A model generated the notes under the pieces. The model was not told the origin of the DNA. It saw nothing but the letters and a program-made list of their open reading frames with translations, and did not search any database. This document shows positions 12,426-23,599 of a DNA stretch of 64,000 nucleotides, one piece after another; position 1 is the first letter of the stretch; each line of letters opens with the position of its first letter. The DNA is taken from assembly GCA_963942565.1 (NCBI GenBank), contig OZ012699.1:30005909-30069908 (forward strand). Reading direction: 5' to 3'. Both the position numbers and the translations under genes were made by a program. Source of the DNA: Maea johnstoni. Lineage: Eukaryota; Annelida; Polychaeta; Spionida; Magelonidae.

Positions 12426-13648
12426 AGTGCTGCCGTGAGCGGCGGCTTGCTGTGAAGTGAAGTGCTCTCTCCGTCGGTGGCACATCAGCACCGGCGGATC
12501 CACACAGGTGATTCCGGTGACAAGTCACCGCTCAATTCAAAAAGTGGATGTTTGGCACCGGTCAAATCCGCGAGCTGATTCCTGCCTGTTCACACCACCA
12601 CTTTTTAGACAGGCAGTTAAAAGGCATCATGCCCCGGATAGATTTCCTTAAAAAAAAACTTGGGACGGATGGATTTAGGAAGAGGAGGCAGTCAACTCAA
12701 CACTGTTCTCGCGACCGGCCGCCAGACATAATTAATCTCCATGGGGTATTGATAAGGACGGCAGATATCGGCCGGGGGCGATAGTAATTCCCTGTGGAGA
12801 TGGTTATCAATCCCTGGTAAACACGTGATTATACTCGCCGCTAGGAGTGCTGGTACGCACCAAGCAACCATGGCTGATGCGTTGCGAGTCATGCCGCAGC
12901 TGGACAACTGAAGTCATCTCTTTACTTTAAGGTAGAAGACGACTTTGGGAACTTGGTATACAAGTATAAACATTTCAAGGATTCGATTTTTGGGAAATCA
13001 TGAACAATATTTGGAGGTAGTATTGTAACATTAATGGTAGATTATACTGGTCACCATATATTGGAATCCAATTGCTCTTTTGCCAGTTTTGGATGGAGTG
13101 TATTCAGGATTAACTGATTAACTAGGTACGTGCATCAGTTAATTGAATCCCCTGGACGGAAGGGTGGGGGGGGGGGGGGGGGTAGTGTTCTGACCTTCTG
13201 CCCCATTTTGCATAGTCCCAACCCCTAGGGCACATCTTTTTGTCAGTTATCCCCACCCCTGTGGTACATTTTGTGAACCATATTTTCTAGCCATGTGGTC
13301 ATTAAAAAATTGAAAAAGGAATTTAAAAATTAACCTTTATTGTGTTGATTTGGACAATGACAAGAACTAATTTCATTTGTTTTCCCATTGTTTGATGGCC
13401 GATTCGGCTAATCAAAATCAAGTAATTGGGATATTTATTAAGGAGGGTTTCGGAGGTATTCACTATCCCCACCCTGTGGGGATAGTGCATGTGAAGTATA
13501 ACATGTAAGCAATCACTACAGTTCCAGAAATAAACAAATATTTTACCCATAAATTAGCCTTTTATCAGTGGTTCAGTATATGGATAAGAAATACTAGAAC
13601 TAAAATGAAATTCTTCGAAAAGTAAGTCACTAGATTTTATAATTTTAA
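12426..13648. other. CpG-richer spacer, then low-complexity sequence
   Basis: From about 12426 to 12910 the sequence is richer in G, C and CpG than its surroundings and contains a short ATG frame in good context (ATGGCTGATGCG near 12870, 13 codons). It may be a 5' UTR or promoter fragment, but no downstream exon could be linked to it. A poly-G run of about 20 lies near 13164-13183. The remainder shows no gene. Confidence 0.3.
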
Positions 13649-15087
13649 AGGGGAACTAAAGGCTCACATACATATTAGCTTATATGAAAGTAATACACTT
13701 ATAGAATAGGATGCTGTCCTCCTTTTTCTCTTAGTGAGCCCATGAGGGGAGAATTTTGAGTTTTGCTACCAGCTTCAGCCAGCCCCTAGCAGCCCCTGGT
13801 AGCAGCCATGTTGCTCTACTGCTATCAGCTGCGACCTAAATGGGTGGCAGCCCACTTGCTGTGCCCTAGCTCTGGGCAGCGCATCATAGACTGTAGTGCT
13901 CTATACACCAAGTCTCTTCGAAAGTTGCATAAAAACTTGTATGAGTATCAAACAGGTAAATGGTAAAATCATGAGCAGCAATTGGTTGTACAAAAAGACA
14001 GGGTGGTAGAGTTATTTTTCATATATTTCCTGTTGGTAAATTCAGACAAAAACAGTGGCTAGCATCACTGAAACTAGTAAATCCACCTGTCTTGAAGTTA
14101 CTTCAAGTATGCAGTTCTATGTTCAGACCACTTCCCTGATGCATATTATGTAAGAAATCACAAACCACAGTCAGGATTACTTATAAAAGGGGAACTTGGG
14201 GGACAGCAAATCATAAGGTTATTTGAAAATTCATGAACATAGCTCAACATCTGCAAATAAATTGTATACCTGTGAGACTATGAAGGAAGGGTTGAATAAA
14301 AACAATACTTGTATATACATCAATCATCCAGATTTTCGGTATTTGATTTTACTTGAAGCTAGCTGTTCTACAAAAACTGTTTTCTTTCATGTAACCTACA
14401 CAGATACTAAAGGAAATGATTGCTGTCCCAAGTACTGATAGCTATTTCCTGCGTTGATTAACTTCTGTCTCCTGGGATCTAGATGTGTAATGCCACAAGG
14501 TTATAATTAACCCTTTGTTTATCCTTTTCCTTTAAGGAGTTGTTACTTCCTTTTGTTGAATGGCACAACACCATCCTTTTGAGTATTCCTGACTGCATTT
14601 TTGATTTCTGGTATAAAAAAAAATCAGCCAAGTGGTCTGAACATAAAATTACATACATGCTTCAGGACAGAAATTCAGTGATGCTAGCCACTGTTTTTGT
14701 CTGAATTTACCAACAGGAAATATATGAAAAATAACTCTACCACCCTGTCTTTTTGTACAACCAATTGCTGCTCATGATTTTACCATTTACCTGTTTGATA
14801 CTCATACAAGTTTTTATGCAACTTTTGAAGAGACTTGGTGTATAGAGCACTACAGTCTATGATGCGCTGCCCAGAGCTAGGGCACAGCAAGTGGGCTGCC
14901 ACCCATTTAGGTCGCAGCTGATAGCAGTAGAGCAACATGGCTGCTACCAGGGGCTGGCTGAAGCTGGTAGCAAAACTCAAAATTCTCCCCTCATGGGCTC
15001 ACTAAGAGAAAAAGGAGGACAGCATCCTATTCTATAAGTGTATTACTTTCATATAAGCTAATATGTATGTGAGCCTTTAGTTCCCCT
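13649..15087. mobile_element. Fold-back DNA element, TTAA target site
   Basis: Two arms of about 430 bp are nearly perfect reverse complements (13649-14075 and 14665-15087). Weaker matching extends inward to about 14185 and 14570. The ends are AGGGGAACTAAAGGCTC and its complement, flanked on both sides by TTAA (13645-13648 and 15088-15091). The 1439 bp element has no transposase. TTAA targets are typical of piggyBac-type elements, but the terminal bases differ from the usual CCY start, so the superfamily is inferred. A 50-codon frame repeated in both arms is a by-product of the arms' identity. Confidence 0.85.
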
Positions 15088-15286
15088 TTAAGGGCCACGA
15101 GTTGCTGAGAATACATCTCAGAGCGTCGAAAACCCTTGGGCTTCTGGGGCCCCAAGGCCTCCGTCCACTAGTCCTGAGCACCTACGGTGCCATTTTCAGT
15201 TTTGGCACCAGTCAAATTCAGGCCTGTATCCGCCCCTGATCAGGGGGCCATATAATTCATGGATATATAAGTCATGGATATTGTCA

Positions 15287-18200
15287 TTGACAGTTGTCAA
15301 TTTAATTTCAGTTATAATAATTACTGTCTCCATATATTTCATGGATATGTTATAACTGTGACAGTGAAAGGAGTGGACACTATAAGCTAGAGTTCTGATA
15401 ACCTGGACAAACAACTTCATAGGTGATACTGACATACTGATATAATATTGTATTATTGTTTTTTGTTTTGAATTACTGACCTTGTTTGTTCTACTTCCTC
15501 CTTTTGGAGATATTTGAGTGAAAATAATTGGTGTATTCACACAGCTAGAGTGATAGTAAAAGGGAAAAGACCCTTGGGAAAAAAGAATACTCCTGTAAGG
15601 TGTGATATCTGTGATAATAATATATAGAACTGTGATTTAATATACTACAAGAAAAGTGTAACTGTTAACTTAGACTTCAACAAAAAGTGTGAACAAAATT
15701 GTTTTGCTTTTTGGAAATACTTAGTTACACAAAATCGATTGTAGTGTCCTGCCAAAGAATACTCTATATACTATAGAGACATAATCTTCCTCGAGTGAGA
15801 TTAGAGGTCTGGAAAACCACCAGACAGTTAGTTTTCACAACCAGAGATTGGTTGTCTGGAGAGAAACCAGACAGGGTAATTATTTCAGATTAGACAGTTT
15901 GGCTCTAACCCAAGATGCCAAACTTGATAGGATTTACAACTAATACTCAAAACTCAAAGTCTGGAAAATCACCAGACAATTTAAGTGATATTGTTGTGTA
16001 TTCAAAGTCTGGAAAATCACCAGACAATACAAGTGTTATTGTTTTGTATTTGTTATTTTACTGTTCGTTTTTTTGGTGTTTATTGAATTGCAAACAGAGT
16101 GGTGCAAAAAACAAAACTCCCGTGTCAATGTTGGTGTTTAGGCGAAATGTGGTAGACTGTGCTCACTGGATAGAAAACTGTTTGGTCAGTGCTGGACTCG
16201 GCGACTACAGGTTTCAACATGTTTGGAAAATGAATATTCATGAATAGTCTGACAATTGAATCCTTGAATTGTAGAGGGCTGAGGGATCTGAGTAAACAAA
16301 TAGATGTCCTAGGGGATTTCAAATCTAGGAAAATAAATATTATTCATTTACAAGAAACTCATTTGATACCGGCTAAAAAGTTGTGGAACTGTAAATTCCT
16401 AATATCAGGGGAAAAAAACAATCCTTGGGAGTGGTGACCATTATCAACAATAACTTTGAATATAAAATTTATCATGTAGAGAAAGATATAGGGGGTAGGT
16501 ACTACTTGTGTGACATGGAGCTTCCCGGAATTGCACGCTTTCTAATGTTAAACATTTATGGTCATAACACTGACAATCATGAATTCCTCTCACAAACCCT
16601 TAAGTTACTTGAGCAAAATACAATTCGAAATTGGATTTTATGTGGTGACTGGAACTTGGTTCTGAGTCAAACACAGGACACATATAACTATTTAAAGACG
16701 AATAATCCACAATCTACAAGAGTTTTAACAGAATTTATTAAAAAATATGATATGATAGATGTCTGGAGATAGAAGAATCCGGGTAAAAATAAATTTACAT
16801 GGTTTAGAACTAGTCCGATGAAGGCGGCAAGACTTGACTTTTTTTTAATATCATCAACAATTCTTGACATCTTCTCAGATTGTTATATATCCTTTAAATA
16901 TAGATCGGACCATTGCAAAATTGGACTTATATTAAACATAGATAAGTCAACCCGAGGAAAAGGGACATGGAAACTTAATGCCGAGTTATTAAATGACCCC
17001 GGACTTATTAAACGGATTGAGGAAGGATTTCTTTTAATGATAGAAGTACATGCTTGTACTCCATATGCTCCTTCTTTTGTCAAACAATTTAGTGAAAACA
17101 ATATATCTCTTATGTTTGAGATAGAGGCGTTTTGGGAAGTTCTATTGTCACACTTGAGAGGTATTTTTATCTCAAATGCTGCAAAAAGGAAAAGAGATCG
17201 GTCAAATAGGGAGGAACTTTTAACAAAAGAAATAGAGAATTTAGAGGAACTATACTGTTTAGATATATCGGACGAAGCAATGAGAGTTAACCTTATTGAA
17301 AAAAAGAGGGAATTAGAAGAAATCCGAGACATTAAACTTAGGGGTTCTTTCATCAGAGCACGATTGAAAGATTATGTTCAGGGTGAAAAACCAAGTAAAT
17401 ATTTTCTAAATTTAGAAAATTATAATTTTATATCCAAGAATATAAAGGAATTAAAACTTGAGGATGGTAAAAAGATCAATACTCCCAAGGAAATTTTGGA
17501 TGAAATGAGAGGATTTTATCAGTCCCTATACAATTTCAAATCTATAAAACCTATAGAGGAATCAAAACTTGCAGAATTTCCAGAACACTTTAAGAAACTA
17601 AATGAAATAGAGAAAACTTTACTTGATAGTTTTATTTCAGAAAGAGGAACTGAGGTTTGTCGTTTTCAGCAGTGGCCTAAACAAAAGCCCGGGCCCTAAC
17701 GGATTCACCAATGAGTTCTATAAAAAATTCTGGTCTATCTTAAGAATTCCCCTGCTTGACTTAATGAATTCATTTTTTATTAAAAAACATATTAGTCAAA
17801 ATCATCTGATGGGGATAAATACCTGTATCCCTAAAGGAGATAAACTTAGAGATAATTTTAAAAACTGGCGTCCCATCACTCTCCTAAACTCCATTTATAA
17901 ATTTTATTCGGCAATCTGGGCAAACAGAATTAAAAAACACTTACCAAAATTAATAGGAGAATCACAAACAGGCTTTGTACAAAATATATTTATTGGAGAA
18001 AATACTCGTTTAACACTTGATATTTTAAATGAATCCCAGTTTGAAAACTCTAGTGGTCTGCTTATACTAGTCAATTTTGAAAAAGCGTTTGATTCAATTT
18101 GATGGGACTTTATCAGCAAAATTCTAAAACTATTTAACTTTAGTGACCATACAATTGAAGTTGTTAAAAGTTTGCAAAAAGATTCCTTTTCAAAAATTTC

Positions 18201-20261
18201 CCAAAATGGTCACTCATCAGAACTCATTGAGCTTTGCAGGGGATGTAGACAGGGGGATCCAATATCCCCCTATCTCTTTGTTTTGGCGGTTGAACTCTTG
18301 GGTGTGTCCGTTAGGGTTCATAAAGAACTTGAAGGCTATCAAATAAGGAATGTGGAGCACAGGATATCACAGTTCGCCGATGACACCAACATGTTTATTT
18401 TGCACAGTGAAAAGAATCTGAGGTTATGTATGGATATTCTTGGAGAGTTTTATTTAATTTCTGGGTTAAAAATAAATGTTGACAAAACAAAGGTGGTAAA
18501 ATTCGGACACAATAGGGACAGCAGTGATAATATTTGCCCTGATTTAAAATTAATTTGGACTGAACAGTTTTTCGTCCTTGGGCATTGACTATGACGTTTC
18601 AAATCTCACAAACATTACCGATTTAAACATTGAGCCTAAACTTTTAGAAATACAGAAACTCATCAGAATTTGGCAATTACGAAATTTGACATTAATAGGC
18701 AAAATTACAATAATTAAGAGTTTGCTTATTTCAAAATTTATCCATATCCTGCTGTCCCTGCTGAGTCCAACGGATACTTTATTCACCAAGATTGACTCTA
18801 TATTTGATTTATTCTTATGGAATGGTTCAACTCCAAAGTATAGGAAACAAATACTGGAGAATATGATTGAAGATGGTGGTTTGCAATACCCAAATATTAG
18901 ACACATTGATGCCACTATGAAGGTATCCTGGTTTAAAAGATTGTATAAATCTACAGTAGGTTGGGCTTCTTTACCCAACTCTCTAGGCTTAGATAAAATT
19001 TATGTTTATGGTGATCTGTACCAAAAGAAGTTGTTGACATATGTAGACAATGTTTTTTGGAAAGATACTATAAAAGCTTTATTATTAGTAAACAAACATC
19101 AACCATTCCATGGTACCGAAGCTCTATTGACAACTCCAATTTGGTATAACTCTAGGGTAATCACGGGAATTGAGTCGAAATGGGTAGAAAAAGGTTTAAG
19201 AACAATTGGCGACCTAATAGGTGAGGATGGTGGTATAATGAGTAGGGAAGACATTCAAGCCAGGTGGACTATAGAATGCAACTTTTTATTACATTTCAAA
19301 TTGAAACAAAAAATTGATGCAATTTGTTACAATCAAAGAGATATGTTTCCAAATCAATCTCCACAAATGTCACATATATTATACACAACTGAAATAGGTA
19401 ATAAAGGAAACAAAAACATTTATTACAACTCGTTGGGCAAAAACCTCCAACCCTTGGTTACATTAAAAGAAAAGTGGAGCCATATACTGAATGAAGAAAT
19501 AAGCATTCAAATGCTTCATACTGCTTTTAAAACAGCAAAGAACCACTCACCATTGGTATACCAACACTTTCTCCAATACAAACTACTATATAGGAGAACT
19601 GCCACTAATAAGATGCTTAAAAAAATGAAAATTACTGACTCAGAACTATGTCACTTTTGTAATGAGACAGAGACGATAGAACATGTATATATAGAATGCC
19701 TAAACTCCTCTAGACTATGGATAAGTACTGTTGCTTGGGTTAAGGTCATTCATGACCCACACTTTATAATTTCGGATTATGAGAAAATTTTTGGTTCATC
19801 AACAAGCAACCAAATGGTTAACCTAATAATAACCAGTATCAAAGATGTGATTTATCATAAAAGGAAGTCTGGAAGTGTGATGGATGTTACTGATGTAAAA
19901 AGGTGTATTTTAAAAAATCTATGTATTATAAAGTCAAGAGAATTATCAAGCCAAACAGAAAACGCCTTCGAAAACAAATGGTCAAATTTCATCGAAGACT
20001 TCAAAACAGATGAAAAGGTTAAAAAGAGTTGGTATATTATTTGATAAGGTAAATATATATTTGGCAAGAGTATCCTTAAAGAACATGCAGGCAATCTGCT
20101 ATTTTGGTTATATTTCTTTATTATGTTTTTCATTATATCAAGAAGACTCATGCTTATACATGACCAGAAAGACACTGTTTGTAACACTGTGATATAAACA
20201 TGCCATGGGATATAAAAACCCTGTTGCACATGTGTGCAATTTGAAATTGTAAAAAAATATT
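15287..20261 (+). mobile_element. L1/Tx1-like LINE, nearly full length, inactive
   Basis: The element is flanked by a 15 bp target duplication, TCATGGATATTGTCA, at 15272-15286 and 20262-20276. From 16240 it encodes an APE-type endonuclease (SLNCRGLRDLSKQ, LQETH, GDWNLVLSQ, LDFFLIS, YRSDH). It then encodes a reverse transcriptase (NKSPGPNGFTNEFY, PITLLNSIYK, RQGDPISPYLF, catalytic FADDTNMF at about 18373) and a C-terminal Cys/His motif (CHFCNETETIEHVYIEC, about 19650-19700), ending at 20042-20044. The endonuclease and RT wording is that of the L1/Tx1 group. The reading frame is broken by about three frameshifts (near 16430, 17660 and 18580) and two in-frame stops (16770 and 18100). No gag-like ORF1 is seen; the ~950 bp leader holds hairpins instead. 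Confidence 0.9.
15807..16025 (+). repeat. Four GTCTGG-N7-CCAGAC hairpins in the LINE leader
   Basis: Perfect 6 bp stems with 7 nt loops occur at 15807-15825, 15854-15872, 15959-15977 and 16007-16025. The last two belong to a 48 bp tandem duplication. They lie upstream of the endonuclease start. Repeated identical stems with A-rich loops could serve as protein-binding RNA hairpins in the leader; the function is inferred. Confidence 0.7.
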
Positions 20262-20276
20262 TCATGGATATTGTCA

Positions 20277-20694
20277 CAGTTGTTGTTATTGACAGTCTGT
20301 CAACTGTCAGTGCCAGCAGCAATTAAAATACATATCTACGTATGTGCTGTTCCTCGTGTGTCCGATTGTCGTTGATGGGTGAAGCCATATATTTATCTAT
20401 AATGGTGAAATAACTCATTTTCGAACTTTATTCCAATGTTTCAAAGTGACATAGCATGTGCCGACACACGAGTGAAATGAATCCACGGCGGCCAGATCCA
20501 ACTATCACTAATACTATCAGTATCAGGTGTGTTCTTGTGAGAGTATAAACCTGCAAAGAAAAGATGGACACCACTAACTACACTACTACTTAAACTCGAT
20601 TATGAACGTAAATAACTAAGAAAAAGAGAACGAGAAAGGAAAAGAAGATAAAGGAGAAAGAAAAGAAGAAGAAATACACTGTTGTGAAAAGTAA
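20277..20694. other. Spacer with polypurine tract
   Basis: No gene is seen. A strongly A/G-biased tract lies at about 20610-20680, just outside the inverted copy of the GAAAACGCCCTA repeat. Confidence 0.4.
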
Positions 20695-20805
20695 GAAAAA
20701 TAGGGCGTTTTCTACTAGGGCGTTTTCGCATATAGGGCGTTTTCGCCTGTATTCATTTTGCCAGCGTCATAGACCCATTGCGTACATGGGTCTATGGGCA
20801 CAAGG
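20695..20805 (-). repeat. Hairpin and GAAAACGCCCTA repeat, right (inverted) copy
   Basis: Read on the minus strand this is CATAGACCCATG/GGGTCTATG hairpin sequence followed by three GAAAACGCCCTA-type motifs, matching 12256-12425. The order and spacing of the motifs are the same, so the two copies share an origin. Confidence 0.7.
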
Positions 20806-21039
20806 CAAGCATAGCATATAGCTATGAAGAATACTGAAACAGACCTTCGGTGTGTGTGATGGCAATCTCGTTCGTAAGAATGAGATCCCATCACTGCTTT
20901 AGATCATCCCCCCTTCCCACCACCATATCAAATCACGTGAAAATTATATTTCAAGTGTTTTTTCTCACTACACTGTTTTATTTGTTTAAAACTTTCCGTT
21001 TTTAACAAATTCCGAGATTTATAATCACACGCTGTAACC

Positions 21040-21129
21040 ATAATCTCGCGAGAGACTACGTGACGTCATTGATTCAAAATGGTTGACACAACATTATAAG
21101 TCTTGCCGTCTGGACTGAGGTAACAGTAG
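21040..21129 (+). promoter_or_regulatory. Promoter-like cluster: TCTCGCGAGA and CRE
   Basis: TCTCGCGAGA, a known core-promoter motif of TATA-less animal genes, lies at 21044-21053. A full CRE (TGACGTCA) lies at 21061-21068 and a YY1-like CAAAATGG near 21077. A possible donor site (GAG|GTAACA) follows near 21120. The spacing suits a plus-strand housekeeping-type promoter, but its gene is not clear. Confidence 0.4.
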
Positions 21130-21300
21130 GTTAAAACAAATTTTACCTCTCAAAAGAATAAAGTAGACGTGTTTTGTGCGGCGGACATTATCTATTTAAA
21201 TGCTGCTAAAAAATACTTGGCAGAGGACGTCGGGGAAAACGAATCAGTTGGAGAAATCAAGCAGTTTTTTTTAAAGTTTTCACAAACTTTAAGTTTTTAG
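21130..21300 (+). CDS. Possible exon fragment, unknown product
   Basis: A 57-codon open stretch begins after a TAG codon and possible acceptor (near 21129) and ends at TAG 21298-21300. Its translation includes VDVFCAADIIYLNAAKKYL and AEDVGENESVGEIKQF, with the amino-acid balance of a real, partly helical protein. The last ~13 codons lie in the terminal inverted repeat of the element starting at 21261, so the exon would be cut off by that insertion. No family is recognised. It lies directly downstream of the TCTCGCGAGA/CRE cluster. It could also be a chance frame. Confidence 0.3.
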   Translation, partial: VKTNFTSQKNKVDVFCAADIIYLNAAKKYLAEDVGENESVGEIKQFFLKFSQTLSF

Positions 21301-21689
21301 TGGTCAAATGAGTACAAAACCACCCAATATTATATACCTAAATTACAGGCAACCTCTTATCTGCTTAATGAAACAAAAATGAGCTCCATTGGTTGTTCGA
21401 GCGTGATTTTATGGGACTTTCATTTCCCCTACCCCTATGTTCAAAAAATAACCGAAAAATAGCTTAAAATACGGAAAAATATTTTTAAAAATTTTAAATG
21501 TTCATTTAACACATATTTGGTACTAGAAATAGTTCAAACATGACAAAGACTGATTGGGCTGAAAAAAATGGAATGCCCAGTTGCCCGGGACAACCAAATT
21601 TTACCAAAATTTGGTAAAAATCCAGTTTTAGGCTAGAAATCACAGTTCAAGTAACACTACGATTACTGAATAGGTATTTAAAGCTAGCA

Positions 21690-23190
21690 TGTGACACTGC
21701 AGGCAGGGTTCGCCCTTAAGAAAATCTTCTAGGTGCCCGAAGGGCAGCTAGAAGATTTTTCTCCCAAAAAGCTAGGCGCCCGGATTGGGCGCGGAGCGAG
21801 CGCCGAAGGCGTGAAGCCACTAGCGGCCGGGGGTCCAGGGGCCGCTCAAGGGCCCAGGAAAATTTTGGATTCTAGATGCTCTGAGATGCATTCTCCTGCA
21901 CTTTCAGTGCAATATAAACACAATTCCAAAGATTAAACATGTATAAACAATCTTATAAAAAATCTTGAAAAAATTAAATATTTGTGTCTCATCAAATTGA
22001 GATATTTAGTACTTCTATGAAATGTATGTCTTGTCTGAGTTCCTAACTTATATAACTTGAGTGAACCTAATAATAGTAGTAATGAAAAAGAAATAAAACA
22101 ATACTGAGAATGCAAAACTTGAGAGAATGAACAAATCAAGTCAGGAAGAAATGAGGAAGAGTGGGGATTACAAAATAAGTACAGGAGAGGGAAAGTACAG
22201 GAAAATGCACACAGTAAGGGGAGGGGGGGGGGGGGAATTTAAAACCATGGGTTGGTTACAATAAGGGTTAGGAGATCAATCTATGTGATGCAGGGTTTAA
22301 GACTGACAAATAGAAGCTAGATTACAATATAAACTGTATGCTTATATTACTTACTAACATGTAGATACAGGACTCAGCTAATCCTAATATAATCCCACTA
22401 GTAAGATCCTTATATATAGGTGTGCTGCTGCTGCAGCCCATATAGATAGATACAGTTGCTAAGCCCAGAAGTCAGTTAACAGCATATCCTTACAGTACAA
22501 GGGTTAAGCGTAGAGTGAGGAAAGGACGTACCCATGTGGCAAACAAAAGCAGTATCTTTATGACTATTGGTCAGATAAGAAGACCACGGCAGCTCGGCAG
22601 GGTGCTTCCTGCTATGTGAGTCCAGCATGGCCTGTAGAAGGCAGGCGGGCTCTAAATGATGACCAATAAGGCAGAGGGCTCAAGCAGCAGCTATAGTGAT
22701 AATACATTTCAAATAACTAACAGGGTACAATAGATCCCTGTTACACATGGGGAGTATAACACACATCTTTCCACGGCCACTGTCCGACTCTGCAGGGTTT
22801 CGACTCTGCAGGGTTTCACTGGTGGGATTAATTGGGTCATGGACCTTCTGACACAGAGCTCTGTGTTACACACCATGTCCACTCCAGTCGCATTTCGGGC
22901 GACTATAAATCAGCGTGTGGTCGCAAACCAAACACTTCAGGCGCAAATGCGCCTATTGCGCCCGTTAAGGTCGATCCCTGCTGCAGGTGTTCTACAATTG
23001 AAATTAGTCATAGCTGGATACATATCAATTGTTTTATTTCAGTTCACCCCTATTCAGAAGATAATCTAGAAGGCCAAAGGTCCCAAAATGTAGTTTTACT
23101 ACAATAAATGTAGTAAGTCAATGCCAGTGTGTGATTTTAACACGGTCAGAAGATCAGGATAGACTGCTGTTGGTGCTGAACCTGCATGGG
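21690..23190. other. Left-half insert of the 5.8 kb element
   Basis: A CAGGGTTCGCC end at about 21704 and a GC-rich stretch at about 21770-21860 suggest the start of another DNA element. A matching end, GGCGAACCCTG, occurs far away near 40579-40590. A poly-G run lies near 22212-22230. A 76-codon frame at 22839-23069 ends in a hydrophobic segment and is not recognised. Confidence 0.3.
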
Positions 23191-23599
23191 CTTATCAAAT
23201 TGATAGCCCAGTTGCCTGGGACTACTGAATTTTACCAAAAATTGCTTTAAATCGAAATTTTAGTTTCAGAAGTCAAGTGATTTTGAGAAAGTGACCCAAT
23301 GTGCTGTATCAAACCTCTTTTGTGACATGATGCTGTTTTCCTGTTGCTTGCATACCTCTTGCTTAATGATTTTGACCATTCGACATATGAGAGGGAGCCC
23401 CATTCATTATCAGAAGGAAAGCATAGGACATTTTTGTGCCACATAGGACAGTGTTTCGCGCCATAAATCGTAACTGAAACTCACAAAGACCATCACACAG
23501 TGTTGACAGGCAACATTCAAACCATACTACCTGATTATCAAACACACTCAATAGTTCCTCCAATATGCCTGAATGGGCGCAACAATGGACACCTGTATA

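Noticed and set aside
12256-20805. A single 8.5 kb autonomous DNA transposon bounded by the inverted modules
   Set aside because: No transposase inside; the content is explained by a separate fold-back element and a LINE with their own target duplications.
22400-22770. Possible solo LTR-like stretch
   Set aside because: Some LTR-like wording, but no paired copy, no clear ends and no target duplication in the window.
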